Shown here: piece by piece, positions 25,318 to 34,164 of the stretch
Position numbering within the stretch: the first letter of the stretch is position 1
How the letters are laid out: every line of letters starts with the position of its first letter
DNA from: Aestuariivirga sp.
GTDB taxonomy: Bacteria > Pseudomonadota > Alphaproteobacteria > Rhizobiales > Aestuariivirgaceae
DNA: 45,673 nt
NCBI RefSeq assembly: GCF_020252405.1
Contig: NZ_JADCDA010000031.1
Location: 1-45,673 of the forward strand
Direction of reading: 5' to 3'
Program-made: the position numbers and the translations under genes
The notes under the pieces: model-generated
Told to the model about the DNA's origin: nothing
The model's database searches: none
Seen by the model: only the letters and a program-made list of their open reading frames with translations

Positions 25318-26922
25318 ATGCAGTTCGGCGAACTGCCGCTTGACGAGGCCGGGGGCGCCATCCTGGCGCATTCGGTGAAGCATGACGGCGGCATGTTCAA
25401 GAAGGGCCGCACGCTGACGGCGGACGACATCGCGCTGCTGAGGGCCTCCGGTGTCCCGGCGGTCTTTGCCGCGAAGCTCGACGCCGATGACGTGCCGGAG
25501 GATGAGGCCGCCGCCGCGGTGGCGCAGCGCATCGGCGCGGAGGGCACGAAAGCGCAGGCTCCCTTCACCGGCCGCGCCAATCTCCATGCCACGGTCCACG
25601 GCCTCGCCCTTATCGACGAGGGCCGCGTGCGGGCGCTGAACCGCCTGCATGAGAGCCTGACGCTGGCCACCGTGCCGCCCTTCGCCATCGTCGGGGAGCG
25701 CGAGATGGTGGCGACCGTGAAGGTCATCCCCTTCGCCGTGCCGCGCGATGTGCTGGACAAGGCGCTGGCCATCATCGGGTCGGCGCCGCTGGTGCGGGTG
25801 GCGGCCTTCCGCGACAGGCGGGCGGGGCTGGTCATCACCCGGCTGCCGCAGACCAAGCCTTCGATCGTCGCGAAGTCCGAGGAGGCGATGCGGGAGCGCA
25901 TTGCCGCCCTGGGGGGCACGCTGGCCGCGGTGCAGGTGGTGGCGCATGAGATCGCCCCCGTGACGGCGGCGATCGCCGGGATGCAGGCCATGGCTTGCGA
26001 CCCCATCCTCGTCTTCGGCGCCTCCGCCATCACCGACCGTGGCGACGTGATCCCGGTTGCCGTGACCAGGGCAGGGGGCCGGGTTCTGCATCTCGGCATG
26101 CCGGTGGACCCCGGCAACCTGATGATGTTCGGCGCGCTGGGCGATGTGCCGGTGATCGGCGTTCCCTCCTGCGCGCGCTCGCCCAAGCTCAACGGCTTCG
26201 ACTGGGTGCTGGCCCGCGTCATGGCCGGTGTGAAGGTCACGCCGGAAGACATCATGGACATGGGGGCAGGGGGCCTTCTGGCCGAAATCTCCACGCGCCC
26301 CAGCCCGCGCGAGGGCAAGCCGAAGCCGCAGCGCGCCCCGCTTGTCGCCGCCGTGGTGCTGGCCGCGGGGCAGTCCTCCCGCATGGGGTCGAACAAGCTG
26401 CTTGCCAACCTCAACGGCCAGCCGATGATCCGCCGCACTGTTGCCGCGATGCGGCAGGCGGCGGATGTGACGGTGGTGGTGACGGGCCGCGACGCGGCTG
26501 AGATCGGCAAGGCTTTGGAGGGCCTGCCGGTGAGCCTCGTCCATAATCCGCATTTCGCCCAGGGCATGTCCACCTCGCTTCGCGCCGGTGTCGGGGCCCT
26601 GCCGCCGGATACGGATGTTGCGGTTATTGCGCTGGGCGACATGCCGCTGGTTTCTCCCGAAGCGGTGCGGCGGCTGATCGCGGCCTATAACCCGGTGGAA
26701 CACCGCTCGGTCTGCGTTCCGGTGTTCAGGGGCGAGCGCGGAAATCCGGTGCTGTGGGGACGGCAGCACTTCGGGGCGCTGACGGGGATGACGGGCGACA
26801 GCGGCGCGCGGGCGCTGTTCGGTCAGCTGGGCGACGAGATCGTGGACGTTGCGATGCCGGACGATGCCGTGCTGCTGGATGCCGATACGCCGGAGGCGCT
26901 GGAACGGCTGCGGGAAAGATAG
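25318..26922 (+). CDS. Fusion of molybdopterin-binding (MoeA-like) domain and MobA-like nucleotidyltransferase
   Basis: This 534-residue two-domain protein probably makes the cytosine dinucleotide form of the Mo cofactor needed by CoxL. The N-terminal half up to about residue 335 resembles a molybdopterin-binding MoeA/Mog-type domain (PILVFGASAITDRGDVIPVAV). The C-terminal part from about 342 is an NTP transferase with LAAGQSSRMGSNKL at 348-361 and ALGDMPLVS, as in MocA cytidylyltransferases. Such fusions are usually named molybdopterin-binding/glycosyltransferase family 2 proteins. Its place at the end of the cox cluster supports the role; the cytidylyl specificity is inferred. Confidence 0.88.
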   Translation: MQFGELPLDEAGGAILAHSVKHDGGMFKKGRTLTADDIALLRASGVPAVFAAKLDADDVPEDEAAAAVAQRIGAEGTKAQAPFTGRANLHATVHGLALIDEGRVRALNRLHESLTLATVPPFAIVGEREMVATVKVIPFAVPRDVLDKALAIIGSAPLVRVAAFRDRRAGLVITRLPQTKPSIVAKSEEAMRERIAALGGTLAAVQVVAHEIAPVTAAIAGMQAMACDPILVFGASAITDRGDVIPVAVTRAGGRVLHLGMPVDPGNLMMFGALGDVPVIGVPSCARSPKLNGFDWVLARVMAGVKVTPEDIMDMGAGGLLAEISTRPSPREGKPKPQRAPLVAAVVLAAGQSSRMGSNKLLANLNGQPMIRRTVAAMRQAADVTVVVTGRDAAEIGKALEGLPVSLVHNPHFAQGMSTSLRAGVGALPPDTDVAVIALGDMPLVSPEAVRRLIAAYNPVEHRSVCVPVFRGERGNPVLWGRQHFGALTGMTGDSGARALFGQLGDEIVDVAMPDDAVLLDADTPEALERLRER

Positions 26923-26966
26923 GCGGTTTTCGCCTTCTCCCCCTCCGCGGGCAGAGAACCGGGGGC

Positions 26967-27671
26967 TCAGATCAACCCGTTCGACCGGAAACTGAAATGC
27001 CCCTTCCGCCCGACGATCACATGGTCATGCACCACGAGCCCCAGTCTCTGCCCGGCGTCCACGATCTTCTTCGTCATCTCGATATCGGCCAGTGACGGCG
27101 CCGGGTCGCCCGAGGGGTGGTTGTGCACCAGCACGATGGCCGATGCGGCAAGCTCCAGCGCGCGTTTGATCACCTCGCGGGTATAGACGGGCGTATGGTC
27201 CACCGTGCCCTCCTGCTGCACTTCATCGGCCACCAGCTGGTTCTTCTTGTCGAGGAAGAGAATGCGGAACTGTTCGTTGTCGCTGAAGGCCATGGCGGCG
27301 CGCACATAGTCGAGAATGGCGTTCCAGGTGTTGAGCACCGGGCGGTTCAGCACTTCCCCGCGCAGGAGCCGCATGGCGGCGGCATGGACGATCTTGATCT
27401 CGGTCGCCACCGCCTCGCCCACGCCGCGCACCTCCATCAGCCGTTCGGGCCCGGCACTCAGCACCTCAGCGAAGGTGCCGAAGCGCGCCAGCAGCTGCTT
27501 GGCGATGGGCTTCGTGTCGCCGCGCTTGATGGCGCGGAACAGCACCATCTCGAGCAGCTCGTAATCGGGCAGGGCGTCCGGCCCGGATTCGCGGAAGCGT
27601 TCCTTCAGCCGCTCGCGATGCCCCAGGAAGTGAGGCGGCGGTTTGTTGCCGGCGTCCTCGAAGCCGGACAC
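26967..27671 (-). CDS. radC: RadC family protein (JAB/MPN domain)
   Basis: This 234-residue protein has an N-terminal helix-hairpin-helix-like part ([28 protein letters not shown], then GVGEAVA) and a C-terminal JAMM/MPN metal-binding domain with [15 protein letters not shown]. The HxH...S..D pattern binds zinc in this superfamily. RadC was once thought to act in DNA repair, but its real function remains unsettled. It starts 5 nt after the map stop, so both are one operon. It converges on the cox cluster. Confidence 0.93.
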   Translation of the reverse strand: MSGFEDAGNKPPPHFLGHRERLKERFRESGPDALPDYELLEMVLFRAIKRGDTKPIAKQLLARFGTFAEVLSAGPERLMEVRGVGEAVATEIKIVHAAAMRLLRGEVLNRPVLNTWNAILDYVRAAMAFSDNEQFRILFLDKKNQLVADEVQQEGTVDHTPVYTREVIKRALELAASAIVLVHNHPSGDPAPSLADIEMTKKIVDAGQRLGLVVHDHVIVGRKGHFSFRSNGLI

Positions 27672-27676
27672 GGGGC

Positions 27677-28495
27677 TCAGACCTTATAGGGCGGGTGGTC
27701 GAGGCCCTTGGGCGAGAGGGTGAATATCTCCACCCCCGTCCCGGTGACGGCCACCGTGTGCTCGAACTGAGCGGACAGCGAGCGGTCCCGCGTCACCGCC
27801 GTCCAGCCGTCGCCGAGGATCTTTACATGCGGGCGGCCCAGATTGATCATCGGCTCGATCGTGAAGAACATGCCGGGCTTCAGCTCCACGCCTTCGCCCA
27901 TGCGGCCATAATGCAGAACGTTGGGGTGGTCGTGGAAGCTGCGGCCCAGGCCATGGCCGCAGAAATCGCGCACCACCGAGCAGCGCTCAGCCTCGGCATA
28001 GCTCTGGATGGCATGGCCGATGTCGCCCAGATGGGCGCCGGGCTTCACCATGGCGATGCCGCGCATCAGGCTCTCATAGGTGACCTCGACCAGGCGCTCG
28101 GCCTTGCGGTTCACCTCGCCCACCGTGTACATGCGCGAGGAATCGCCATGCCAGCCGTCGACGATCAGGGTCACGTCGATGTTGACGATATCGCCCTCGC
28201 GCAGCGGCTTGTCATTGGGGATGCCGTGGCAGACCACATGGTTGATCGAGGTGCAGATCGATTTGGGATAGCCCCGGTAATTGTAGGGGGCGGGAATGGC
28301 ATTATGGTCCCTCGCGAATTCCACGATCACCCGGTCCAGCTCTTCGGTGGTGACGCCGGGCTTCACCAGCGGCGCCAGCAGGTCAAGCGCCTCCGCCGTC
28401 AGCCGCCCGGCCTTGCGCATGGCCTCGAAATCCGCGGGGCCGTGGAGCTTGATGCTGGTGGGGTGGGAGGGGGCTTCGTCTGCGGCGTGGGTCAT
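27677..28495 (-). CDS. map: Methionine aminopeptidase, type I
   Basis: This 272-residue enzyme removes the initiator methionine from nascent proteins. The metal ligands typical of the pita-bread fold are visible: Asp in [17 protein letters not shown] (two aspartates), His in [14 protein letters not shown], and two Glu in FFTIEPMIN and QFEHTVAVT. The N terminus has a short extension before [18 protein letters not shown]. It leads the map-radC operon and is divergent from the MoCF-domain gene with a 195-bp gap. Confidence 0.96.
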   Translation of the reverse strand: MTHAADEAPSHPTSIKLHGPADFEAMRKAGRLTAEALDLLAPLVKPGVTTEELDRVIVEFARDHNAIPAPYNYRGYPKSICTSINHVVCHGIPNDKPLREGDIVNIDVTLIVDGWHGDSSRMYTVGEVNRKAERLVEVTYESLMRGIAMVKPGAHLGDIGHAIQSYAEAERCSVVRDFCGHGLGRSFHDHPNVLHYGRMGEGVELKPGMFFTIEPMINLGRPHVKILGDGWTAVTRDRSLSAQFEHTVAVTGTGVEIFTLSPKGLDHPPYKV

Positions 28496-28690
28496 TCGCG
28501 ATAAATCCGGCCCCGGCGGGCATGAACAGTCATTTTTTAGGCAGTTTACAGGATCGGGGGCCGCCGCAACAGCCGCATTTCGCCAACGGACGTGACATAA
28601 TCAGCTTGCGGACCTTCCGCCAGGCTGAAGCCTGCCCGATTGACAGGCCGTGCCTCCCGCTGGCACTGCAGGACTGAACAGGGGCAATGA
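28496..28690. promoter_or_regulatory. Divergent intergenic region between map and the MoCF gene
   Basis: These 195 bp must hold promoters for both directions. I see no clear palindrome, riboswitch or -35/-10 pair. The stretch CATTTTTTAGGCAGTTTACAG near 28532 is the most AT-rich part. Confidence 0.3.
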
Positions 28691-29302
28691 ATGACCAGCG
28701 CACCACCCACTGCCGCCGTCCTCCTGATCGGCGACGAAATCCTCTCCGGCCGCACCAAGGACAAGAACCTCGGCTTCATCGCGGATTATATGACGGCACT
28801 GGGCATTGACCTCAAGGAGGCCCGCCTCGTCCCGGACGTTGAGGAGGAGATCGTGGCGGCGCTGAATGCGCTGCGGACCCGCTACAGCTATGTGTTCACA
28901 ACCGGGGGGATCGGCCCCACCCATGACGACATCACGGCGGACGCCGTGGCCAGGGCCCCCGGCTTCCAGATGGGGAACGTCTTCGTGATGGCCGGTGTCC
29001 CGAAGATCATGAATGCCATGATGGAGGATGTGGCCACCCGGCTGACCCGCGGCATTCCCATGCAGTCGCGCAATGTCGAGTTCCGCGGCGGCGAGGGCGA
29101 TGCGGCGCAGCCTCTGGGCCAGATCCAGCGGCTCTACCCCAATGTGGTGATCGGCTCCTACCCGTTCCAGGCGCCTGACGGTTTCGCCACCAATCTGGTG
29201 CTGCGCTCGCGCGATTTGCAGGCCCTTGAGGAGGCCTATCAGGCGGTCTGCCGCATGGCCCAGGCGCTGACGGCGGAAGGCAAGGCGCGCGGCTGGGCGT
29301 GA
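28691..29302 (+). CDS. Molybdopterin-binding (MoCF/CinA-like) protein with apparent internal deletion
   Basis: This 203-residue protein of the MoCF_biosynth domain family (competence/damage-inducible protein A-like) has LLIGDEILSGRTKDKN at residues 11-26 and FTTGGIGPTHDDITADAVA at 69-87, the family's characteristic motifs. Relatives are about 250 residues. They carry some 45-50 residues between DAVA(K/R)A and the block PGFQ(I/M)GNVFVMAGVP. Here the two blocks are joined directly at residues 89/90. The frame stays open, so it looks like an in-frame deletion, and the protein may be impaired. It likely starts the gene group that includes the phosphoribosyltransferase. Confidence 0.82.
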   Translation: MTSAPPTAAVLLIGDEILSGRTKDKNLGFIADYMTALGIDLKEARLVPDVEEEIVAALNALRTRYSYVFTTGGIGPTHDDITADAVARAPGFQMGNVFVMAGVPKIMNAMMEDVATRLTRGIPMQSRNVEFRGGEGDAAQPLGQIQRLYPNVVIGSYPFQAPDGFATNLVLRSRDLQALEEAYQAVCRMAQALTAEGKARGWA

Positions 29303-29362
29303 GGCGTTGCGCCGCCCGGCTGCAAGGCGCATAAACCGGAACAACGCATGAGGGCAGGGCCG

Positions 29363-29860
29363 ATGGACGAGAAGTGGCAGAAGAGTTTCCCCGTGTCGTG
29401 GGACCAGTTCCACCGCGATGCGCGGGCGCTGGCGTGGCGGCTGTCGGCGGCTGGCCCCTTCCATGCCGTGGTGGCCGTGACGCGCGGCGGCCTCGTGCCC
29501 GCGGCGGTGGTGGCGCGGGAGCTTGGCATAAGGGCGATCGAGTCGGTCTCTGTCGCCTCCTATGAATATGACAGGCAGGGCGAGATCCAGGTGCTGAAGC
29601 CGATCTCGGATGCGATCGCCGGGAAGGACGGCGGCAAGGGCGTGCTGATCGTCGACGACCTCGCCGACACCGGGGCCACCGCGCGCGTCGTCCGCGGGAT
29701 GCTGCCCAACGCGCATTTCGCCACCGTCTATGCCAAACCCGCGGGCCGGCCGCTGGTCGACACCTTCATCACCGAAGTGAGTCAGGATACCTGGATCTAT
29801 CTGCCCTGGGACATGCACCTCACCTTCGCTCCCCCCATTGGCGACAAGGCGACGGCTTGA
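29363..29860 (+). CDS. gpt: Xanthine phosphoribosyltransferase
   Basis: This protein of about 165 residues is a type I phosphoribosyltransferase. The PRPP-binding motif is [16 protein letters not shown]. The N-terminal [20 protein letters not shown] and the C-terminal WIYLPWD are typical of the bacterial xanthine-guanine enzyme of purine salvage. An ATG at 29348 would add five residues; the ATG at 29363 fits family starts better and has AGGG upstream. The aminotransferase gene begins one base after its stop, so the two are co-transcribed. Confidence 0.92.
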   Translation: MDEKWQKSFPVSWDQFHRDARALAWRLSAAGPFHAVVAVTRGGLVPAAVVARELGIRAIESVSVASYEYDRQGEIQVLKPISDAIAGKDGGKGVLIVDDLADTGATARVVRGMLPNAHFATVYAKPAGRPLVDTFITEVSQDTWIYLPWDMHLTFAPPIGDKATA

Positions 29861-29861
29861 C

Positions 29862-31151
29862 ATGGCGGAGGTCGAAGCCGCGCTGGAGGAGGCAAAGGCG
29901 GCCTTTGCGGCCAAACGCCCGAAGACCAGGGCGATGCATGAGCGCGCGGCGCAGGTGATGCCCGGCGGCAACACCCGCACCGTGCTGTTCACCGCGCCCT
30001 TTCCGCTGCGGGTGGAGCGGGCTTCGGGGTCCACCATCACCGACATCGACGGCCACAGCTATCTCGACCTCCTCGGCGAGTATTCGGCCGGCATCTATGG
30101 CCACTCGCATCCGCGCATTCTGGACGCGGCGCGCGCGGCCCTTGACAAGGGCCTGAACTATGGCGCGCATCACGAGGGGGAGGTGAAGCTCGCCCAGCTG
30201 GTGACGCGGCGTTTCAACATGGACCTCGTGCGCTTCACCAATTCCGGCACGGAGGCCAACATGATGGCGCTCGCCGCGGCGCGCTGCTTCACGGGCAGGA
30301 GCAAGATCATGCCCATGTCCGGCGGCTATCACGGCGGCACGCTCTATTTCTCTCACGGCGCATCGCCGGTGAATGCGCCCTTCGACTGCGTGATGGGCGA
30401 ATTCAACGACGCCGGGACGACGCTTGGGCGTATCGCCGGGAACGCCGGTGACCTTGCCGCCGTGATCCTCGAACCCATGCTTGGCGGCGGTGGCTGCATC
30501 CCGGCCGGCAGGGACTTCCTCGCCATGCTGCGCGGGGAAACGCACATGCGCGGCATTGTGCTGATCTTCGACGAGGTGATGACCTCGCGCCTCCACCCCG
30601 GCGGCCTCTCCGCCAAACTCGGCATCGAGCCGGACCTCAAGACGCTCGGCAAATATGTGGGCGGCGGCATGAGCTTCGGCGCGTTTGGGGGCAGGGCGGA
30701 CATCATGGCGCTGTTCGATCCCGCAAGTCCCGCCGCGCTGCCCCATGCCGGCACCTTCAACAACAACACGCTCACCATGAATGTCGGCCACGTGGCGATG
30801 GCGGATGTCTACACGCCCGAGGCCTGCGAAGAGCTCAATGCCCGCGGCGACCGGCTGCGGGAGATGCTCAACGACCTCTTCCTGTCCTATCAGGTGAAGA
30901 TGAAGGCCACGGGGCAGGGCTCGATGATCGCCATTCACCCGGCGGCGGGCGACATCCGGTCCCCGCATGACATCGAGCATACCGACAAGCGGCTGCGCCA
31001 GCTCCTCTTCCTCGACCTGCTCGAACAAGGCTTCTACATCGCCGAGCGCGGTTTCATGGCCCTGTCGCTGATGGTGACGGATGCCGATTGCGCCCGCCTC
31101 GTGGGGGCGGTGGAGGATTACGTGAACCGGCGGCGGGACCTGTTGGTTTAG
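29862..31151 (+). CDS. Class III pyridoxal-phosphate aminotransferase (glutamate-1-semialdehyde aminomutase-like)
   Basis: This 429-residue protein is a fold-type I PLP enzyme. It shows MPGGNTR and TDIDGHSYLDLLGEYSAGIYGHSHPRI near the N terminus, FTNSGTEANMMAL, GGYHGGTL, the PLP-binding IFDEVMTSR and the Schiff-base lysine Lys264 in TLGKYVGGG. The closest family is glutamate-1-semialdehyde 2,1-aminomutase and related aspartate aminotransferase family proteins. The pairing with gpt and the divergent sequence make a true HemL role unlikely. The substrate is unknown. Repeat family B begins right at its stop codon. Confidence 0.88.
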   Translation: MAEVEAALEEAKAAFAAKRPKTRAMHERAAQVMPGGNTRTVLFTAPFPLRVERASGSTITDIDGHSYLDLLGEYSAGIYGHSHPRILDAARAALDKGLNYGAHHEGEVKLAQLVTRRFNMDLVRFTNSGTEANMMALAAARCFTGRSKIMPMSGGYHGGTLYFSHGASPVNAPFDCVMGEFNDAGTTLGRIAGNAGDLAAVILEPMLGGGGCIPAGRDFLAMLRGETHMRGIVLIFDEVMTSRLHPGGLSAKLGIEPDLKTLGKYVGGGMSFGAFGGRADIMALFDPASPAALPHAGTFNNNTLTMNVGHVAMADVYTPEACEELNARGDRLREMLNDLFLSYQVKMKATGQGSMIAIHPAAGDIRSPHDIEHTDKRLRQLLFLDLLEQGFYIAERGFMALSLMVTDADCARLVGAVEDYVNRRRDLLV

Positions 31152-31250
31152 AGCGTTTTCCGGTCAGGTGGACGCCGGTTGACCGTCGAAAATGAGGCCA
31201 GACAAAGAGACAGAGCAGGTTTCGATTCCACTGAACCGAAACTTCTCTGA
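31151..31250 (+). repeat. Dispersed intergenic repeat family B, copy 2
   Basis: The left half carries TTTTCCGGTCAGGTGG, CGCCGGTTGACCGTCG and AAAATGAGG. The right half is CAGGTTTCGATTCCACTGAA followed by CCGAAAC, a small hairpin. It starts at the aminotransferase stop codon and fills most of the gap before the convergent YcaQ-type gene. Confidence 0.85.
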
Positions 31251-31326
31251 ACTTGATTTCACCTTGCGCGGACGTGATCCGCGCATCCTTTTCGCCGCGT
31301 TCGGAAAGGACGCCCGGGGGTGAGGT

Positions 31327-32535
31327 TCAGAGCTTCAGGTCCCGGCGCAATGCGCGGGCAAGGTTTCCGCTGGCGCCTGCCGCAACATCGCCAAGCCCCA
31401 GCCAGCCCGCCATCAGCCGCAGTTCCCCCGCCAGTGCCGCCGCCGTCTCCGCCGGGTCGGCATCGGCCTCATGGTGGCTGGCATTGGCGCGGAGCACGCC
31501 AGCCTGCCGGTCGGCCTTGAGGCAGACCCGCCCAACGATCCGGTCCCGGTGCAGGAAGGGCAGGACATAATATCCGAATTGTCTTTTCTGTGCGGGCGTA
31601 TAGATCTCTATCCTATAGCGGAACTTGAAGAGCCGTTCGGCCCGTGAGCGTTCCCAGACCACGGGGTCGAAGGGCGAGAGCAGGGCGGTGCCGCCGGCCT
31701 TGCGCGGCAGTCTGGCAGCGCGGTGGAGGTAGGCTTGAGGCTTCCAGCCTTCGACCGTCACGGGCAGCAGCCCGCCGTCTTCCACCAGTTCGGCGATGGC
31801 CCGCCTGGTTTCCGGAATGGGCAGGCGGAAATAGTCGCGGAGGTCGGTCACGGTGGCCACACCCAGCGCCTGGGCGGAAAGGTCGACAAGCTGGCGGATC
31901 GCATCCGCCTCGGGGGGAGAAGGCAGAGCCAGCACGCCAGGCGGGATCACCCGCTCAGGGATGTCATAGAGCCGCTCGAAGCCGTCGCGCGTTGCGGTGG
32001 TGACGAGGCCCTGGTCGAACAGCGTCTCGAGCGCCAGCTTGCCCTTCGACCAGCCCCACCAGCCGCCCTCCGCCTTGCCGCCGCCCGGTACCTCGCTGGC
32101 GGAGGTGGGGCCATGGCGGGTGACGAAGTCCAGCACCTGTTTCAGGTAGCTGCGTTCTTCCCGCCCGAACTGGTCCATCGATTTGTAGGCGCCCTGGCCT
32201 GCCCGGGCCCTCGCCATGCGCCAGCGCATGAGGGGGTGAAGCTCCATGGGCAGCAGGCTCGCCTCATGCGCCCAGCATTCGAACAGGGCGCGCTTCTTCT
32301 GACCGAAGGCGCGCTCGTCAAGGGTCGCCCGCGCATAGGCGCCGAGGCGGGAATAGAGCGGCAGGTAATGCGAGCGGGCAACGACGTTGACGCTGTCGAT
32401 CTGTAGCAGGTTCAGCCGCCTGATCATCGGGGCCATAAGGGCCCATGTCACCTTTTTCGTGCGGTCGGGGACGGAAAAGCCCTGCGCGGCGAGCGCCACG
32501 CGGCGGGCCTGCGCAAGCGAAAGGCTCTGCGGCAT
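31327..32535 (-). CDS. YcaQ-type winged-helix DNA glycosylase family protein
   Basis: This 402-residue protein belongs to the HTH_42 / YcaQ (AlkX) family. The QxD catalytic motif is at residues 45-47 (LLQIDSVNVVARSHYLPLYSRLG), near the same place as in E. coli YcaQ, which unhooks DNA interstrand crosslinks. Later blocks ECWAHEASLLP and PFDPVVWERSRAERLF are family signatures. It shares a 1-nt overlap with the GNAT gene upstream, so they are an operon. Substrate range cannot be told from sequence, as some relatives are specific self-resistance glycosylases. Confidence 0.88.
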   Translation of the reverse strand: MPQSLSLAQARRVALAAQGFSVPDRTKKVTWALMAPMIRRLNLLQIDSVNVVARSHYLPLYSRLGAYARATLDERAFGQKKRALFECWAHEASLLPMELHPLMRWRMARARAGQGAYKSMDQFGREERSYLKQVLDFVTRHGPTSASEVPGGGKAEGGWWGWSKGKLALETLFDQGLVTTATRDGFERLYDIPERVIPPGVLALPSPPEADAIRQLVDLSAQALGVATVTDLRDYFRLPIPETRRAIAELVEDGGLLPVTVEGWKPQAYLHRAARLPRKAGGTALLSPFDPVVWERSRAERLFKFRYRIEIYTPAQKRQFGYYVLPFLHRDRIVGRVCLKADRQAGVLRANASHHEADADPAETAAALAGELRLMAGWLGLGDVAAGASGNLARALRRDLKL

Positions 32536-33041
32536 CAGAGTTTCTTTTCCAGCGTCAGCAGCATTTCGCCATAACCCTGCCGCCCGTAGAAGCTGCGGGC
32601 GCGTTGATTGCCGGCCAATACGCCGAGCCTGATCCAGCCCTGCCCGGCCTCGCGCGCAATTGTCTCGCAGGCGTCGAGCAGGGCGGCACCCACTCCACGG
32701 CTGCGGGCGGCGGCCCGCACCCCCAGATCGTCGACATAGGCATAGGTATAGGGGATCTCGTCGCGTTCATGCTCGGCGGAGACGCGGGTGAGCATCGCGG
32801 CATAACCCAGCACGCCGTCCTCCCCCTCGGCCACGAGGATGCGGCCCCGACCATCCGCCGCCGCCTGCTTCAGAAGGTCGATGTACCAGTTTCCCATCGT
32901 TTCCGGCGGGCGGGCGCGGTCGTAAATCTGGAGTTCGTGGGCCTGCAGATCACGCAACACGGCGAGGACGGCCGCTTCGTCCCCGTCGCGGTAATCGCGG
33001 ATGGTCAGCCGCTCACGCAGCCTGGTCGCGCCAGTGGGCAT
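32535..33041 (-). CDS. GNAT family N-acetyltransferase
   Basis: This GNAT protein has about 168 residues. It starts with TIRDYRDGDEAAVLAVL and has the acetyl-CoA-binding segment YVDDLGVRAAARSRGVGAALL (the R/QxxGxG/A loop) and the C-terminal NQRARSFYGRQGY. The chosen ATG at 33041 overlaps the zinc-finger gene by about 29 nt; the frame is open to 33146 but that part is a shadow. It probably acetylates a small molecule or protein N terminus; the acceptor is unknown. Confidence 0.87.
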   Translation of the reverse strand: MPTGATRLRERLTIRDYRDGDEAAVLAVLRDLQAHELQIYDRARPPETMGNWYIDLLKQAAADGRGRILVAEGEDGVLGYAAMLTRVSAEHERDEIPYTYAYVDDLGVRAAARSRGVGAALLDACETIAREAGQGWIRLGVLAGNQRARSFYGRQGYGEMLLTLEKKL

Positions 33042-33273
33042 TGGGGGGAAGCGACCCGGTTGGCGCGAGCCGCGGGTTGTGCCTGTAGAGGGTTGAGCAA
33101 TAGGGGCAGATGGCCTCGGACTCAGCGCCCATGTCGATGAACACATGCGGATGGTCGAAGGGCGGCAGCGCCCCGATGCACATGAATTCCCTGGCCCCGA
33201 TCTCGATGACGGCGAGGCCCTGCTCGTTCTGGAAATGTGGGGTGGCGCCCGCAGCCATCATGATCCTCGACAT
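33013..33273 (-). CDS. CHCC-type zinc-finger protein (NDUFS6-like)
   Basis: This 86-residue protein has the zf-CHCC pattern: Cys32 in FMCIGALPPFDHPHVFIDMG, His41/His43, and Cys56 and Cys59 in CPYCSTLYRHNP. The domain is shared with the mitochondrial complex I accessory subunit NDUFS6 and is common as a stand-alone protein in alphaproteobacteria, where it may assist NADH dehydrogenase assembly. Start could be the ATG at 33273 or one of two ATGs 12-15 nt later, which have GAGG just upstream. It is divergent from an alpha/beta hydrolase. Confidence 0.88.
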   Translation of the reverse strand: MSRIMMAAGATPHFQNEQGLAVIEIGAREFMCIGALPPFDHPHVFIDMGAESEAICPYCSTLYRHNPRLAPTGSLPPNAHWRDQAA

Positions 33274-33298
33274 GCTTGTTTCGAGGGCCGGTTAGCAT

Positions 33299-34054
33299 AT
33301 GTTCGCGGGGATGCACAAATTCAATTCGGGCGGTGTGGAGATCGTCTACGATGAGGCCGGCGCAGGCCCGCCCATCCTCCTCGTCCACGGCTTTGCCTCC
33401 AATGCCCGCGTCAACTGGCGGGACACCTCCTGGGTGCGGACGCTCACCGAGGCCGGCCGCCGCGTCATCAGCTTCGATCACCGCGGCCATGGGGAGAGCG
33501 GGAAGCTCTACGACAGCGCGCTCTATACCGCCGCGCAGATGGCGGAAGACGCGCGCCGCCTGCTCGACCATCTGGGCATCGCGCAGGCGGACGTGATGGG
33601 CTATTCGATGGGCGCGCGCGTCTCGGCCTTCCTCACCATCGCCCACCCACAGCGCGTGCGGCGCGCCGTCTTCGCCGGGCTCGCGTCCCGCATGATCACC
33701 GGGGTGGGCGGGGCGGAGGCCATTGCGCTGGCGCTGGAAGCCCCCTCGCGCAACAGCGTTTCGGACACCCGCGCGAGGGCCTTCCGCATCTTTGCCGAGC
33801 AGACGGGGAGCGACCTCAGGGCGCTCGCCGCCTGCATCCGCTCCGCGCGCGACAAGATCGCAATCGAGGAACTGGCGGTAATCCGCGTGCCCGTGCTGGT
33901 TGTGGCCGGCGCTGATGACGATGTGGCAGGCGACGTCGGGACGCTGGTCAGGGCCATCCCCGGCGCGAAGGGTGTGACACTCCCCAACCGCAACCACATG
34001 AACGCGGTGGGCGACCGCGGCTTCAAGGAAGCGGTGCTGGCCTTTCTGGCGTAG
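33299..34054 (+). CDS. Alpha/beta fold hydrolase
   Basis: This hydrolase of about 250 residues has the oxyanion HGFASN near residue 26, the nucleophile elbow GYSMGAR with Ser at about 102, Asp in VVAGADDDVAG and the final catalytic His in NRNHMNAVGD. The layout matches small esterases or dienelactone-type hydrolases of the general family; the substrate is open. The ATG at 33299 is the first in frame, with another at 33311. Its 3' end meets repeat family A, then the convergent mgtA-like gene. Confidence 0.9.
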   Translation: MFAGMHKFNSGGVEIVYDEAGAGPPILLVHGFASNARVNWRDTSWVRTLTEAGRRVISFDHRGHGESGKLYDSALYTAAQMAEDARRLLDHLGIAQADVMGYSMGARVSAFLTIAHPQRVRRAVFAGLASRMITGVGGAEAIALALEAPSRNSVSDTRARAFRIFAEQTGSDLRALAACIRSARDKIAIEELAVIRVPVLVVAGADDDVAGDVGTLVRAIPGAKGVTLPNRNHMNAVGDRGFKEAVLAFLA

Positions 34055-34056
34055 CG

Positions 34057-34160
34057 CATGGTCCGTTCCGGCGGAACCGCCTGGCCGCAGCATGCGCCAG
34101 ATCAAAAGCTTGAGCATGATCGTGTCGCAAAGGCGGTTCCACTTTTGCGGATCATGCGCC
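34057..34160 (+). repeat. Dispersed intergenic repeat family A, copy 3
   Basis: This full-length copy has GTTCCGGCGGAACCGCCTGG in the left half, the linker CATGCGCCAGATCAAAAGCT and the right hairpin GAGCATGATCGTGTCGCAAA / TTTTGCGGATCATGC. It occupies the gap between two convergent stop codons (34054 and 34165) and could end transcription from both sides. Confidence 0.88.
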
Positions 34161-34164
34161 AGGC

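Noticed and set aside
24628-26769. Minus-strand open frame of 713 codons opposite the XdhC and MoeA/MobA genes
   Set aside because: Shadow of well-supported plus-strand genes; low-complexity Arg/His-rich translation with no recognisable domain.
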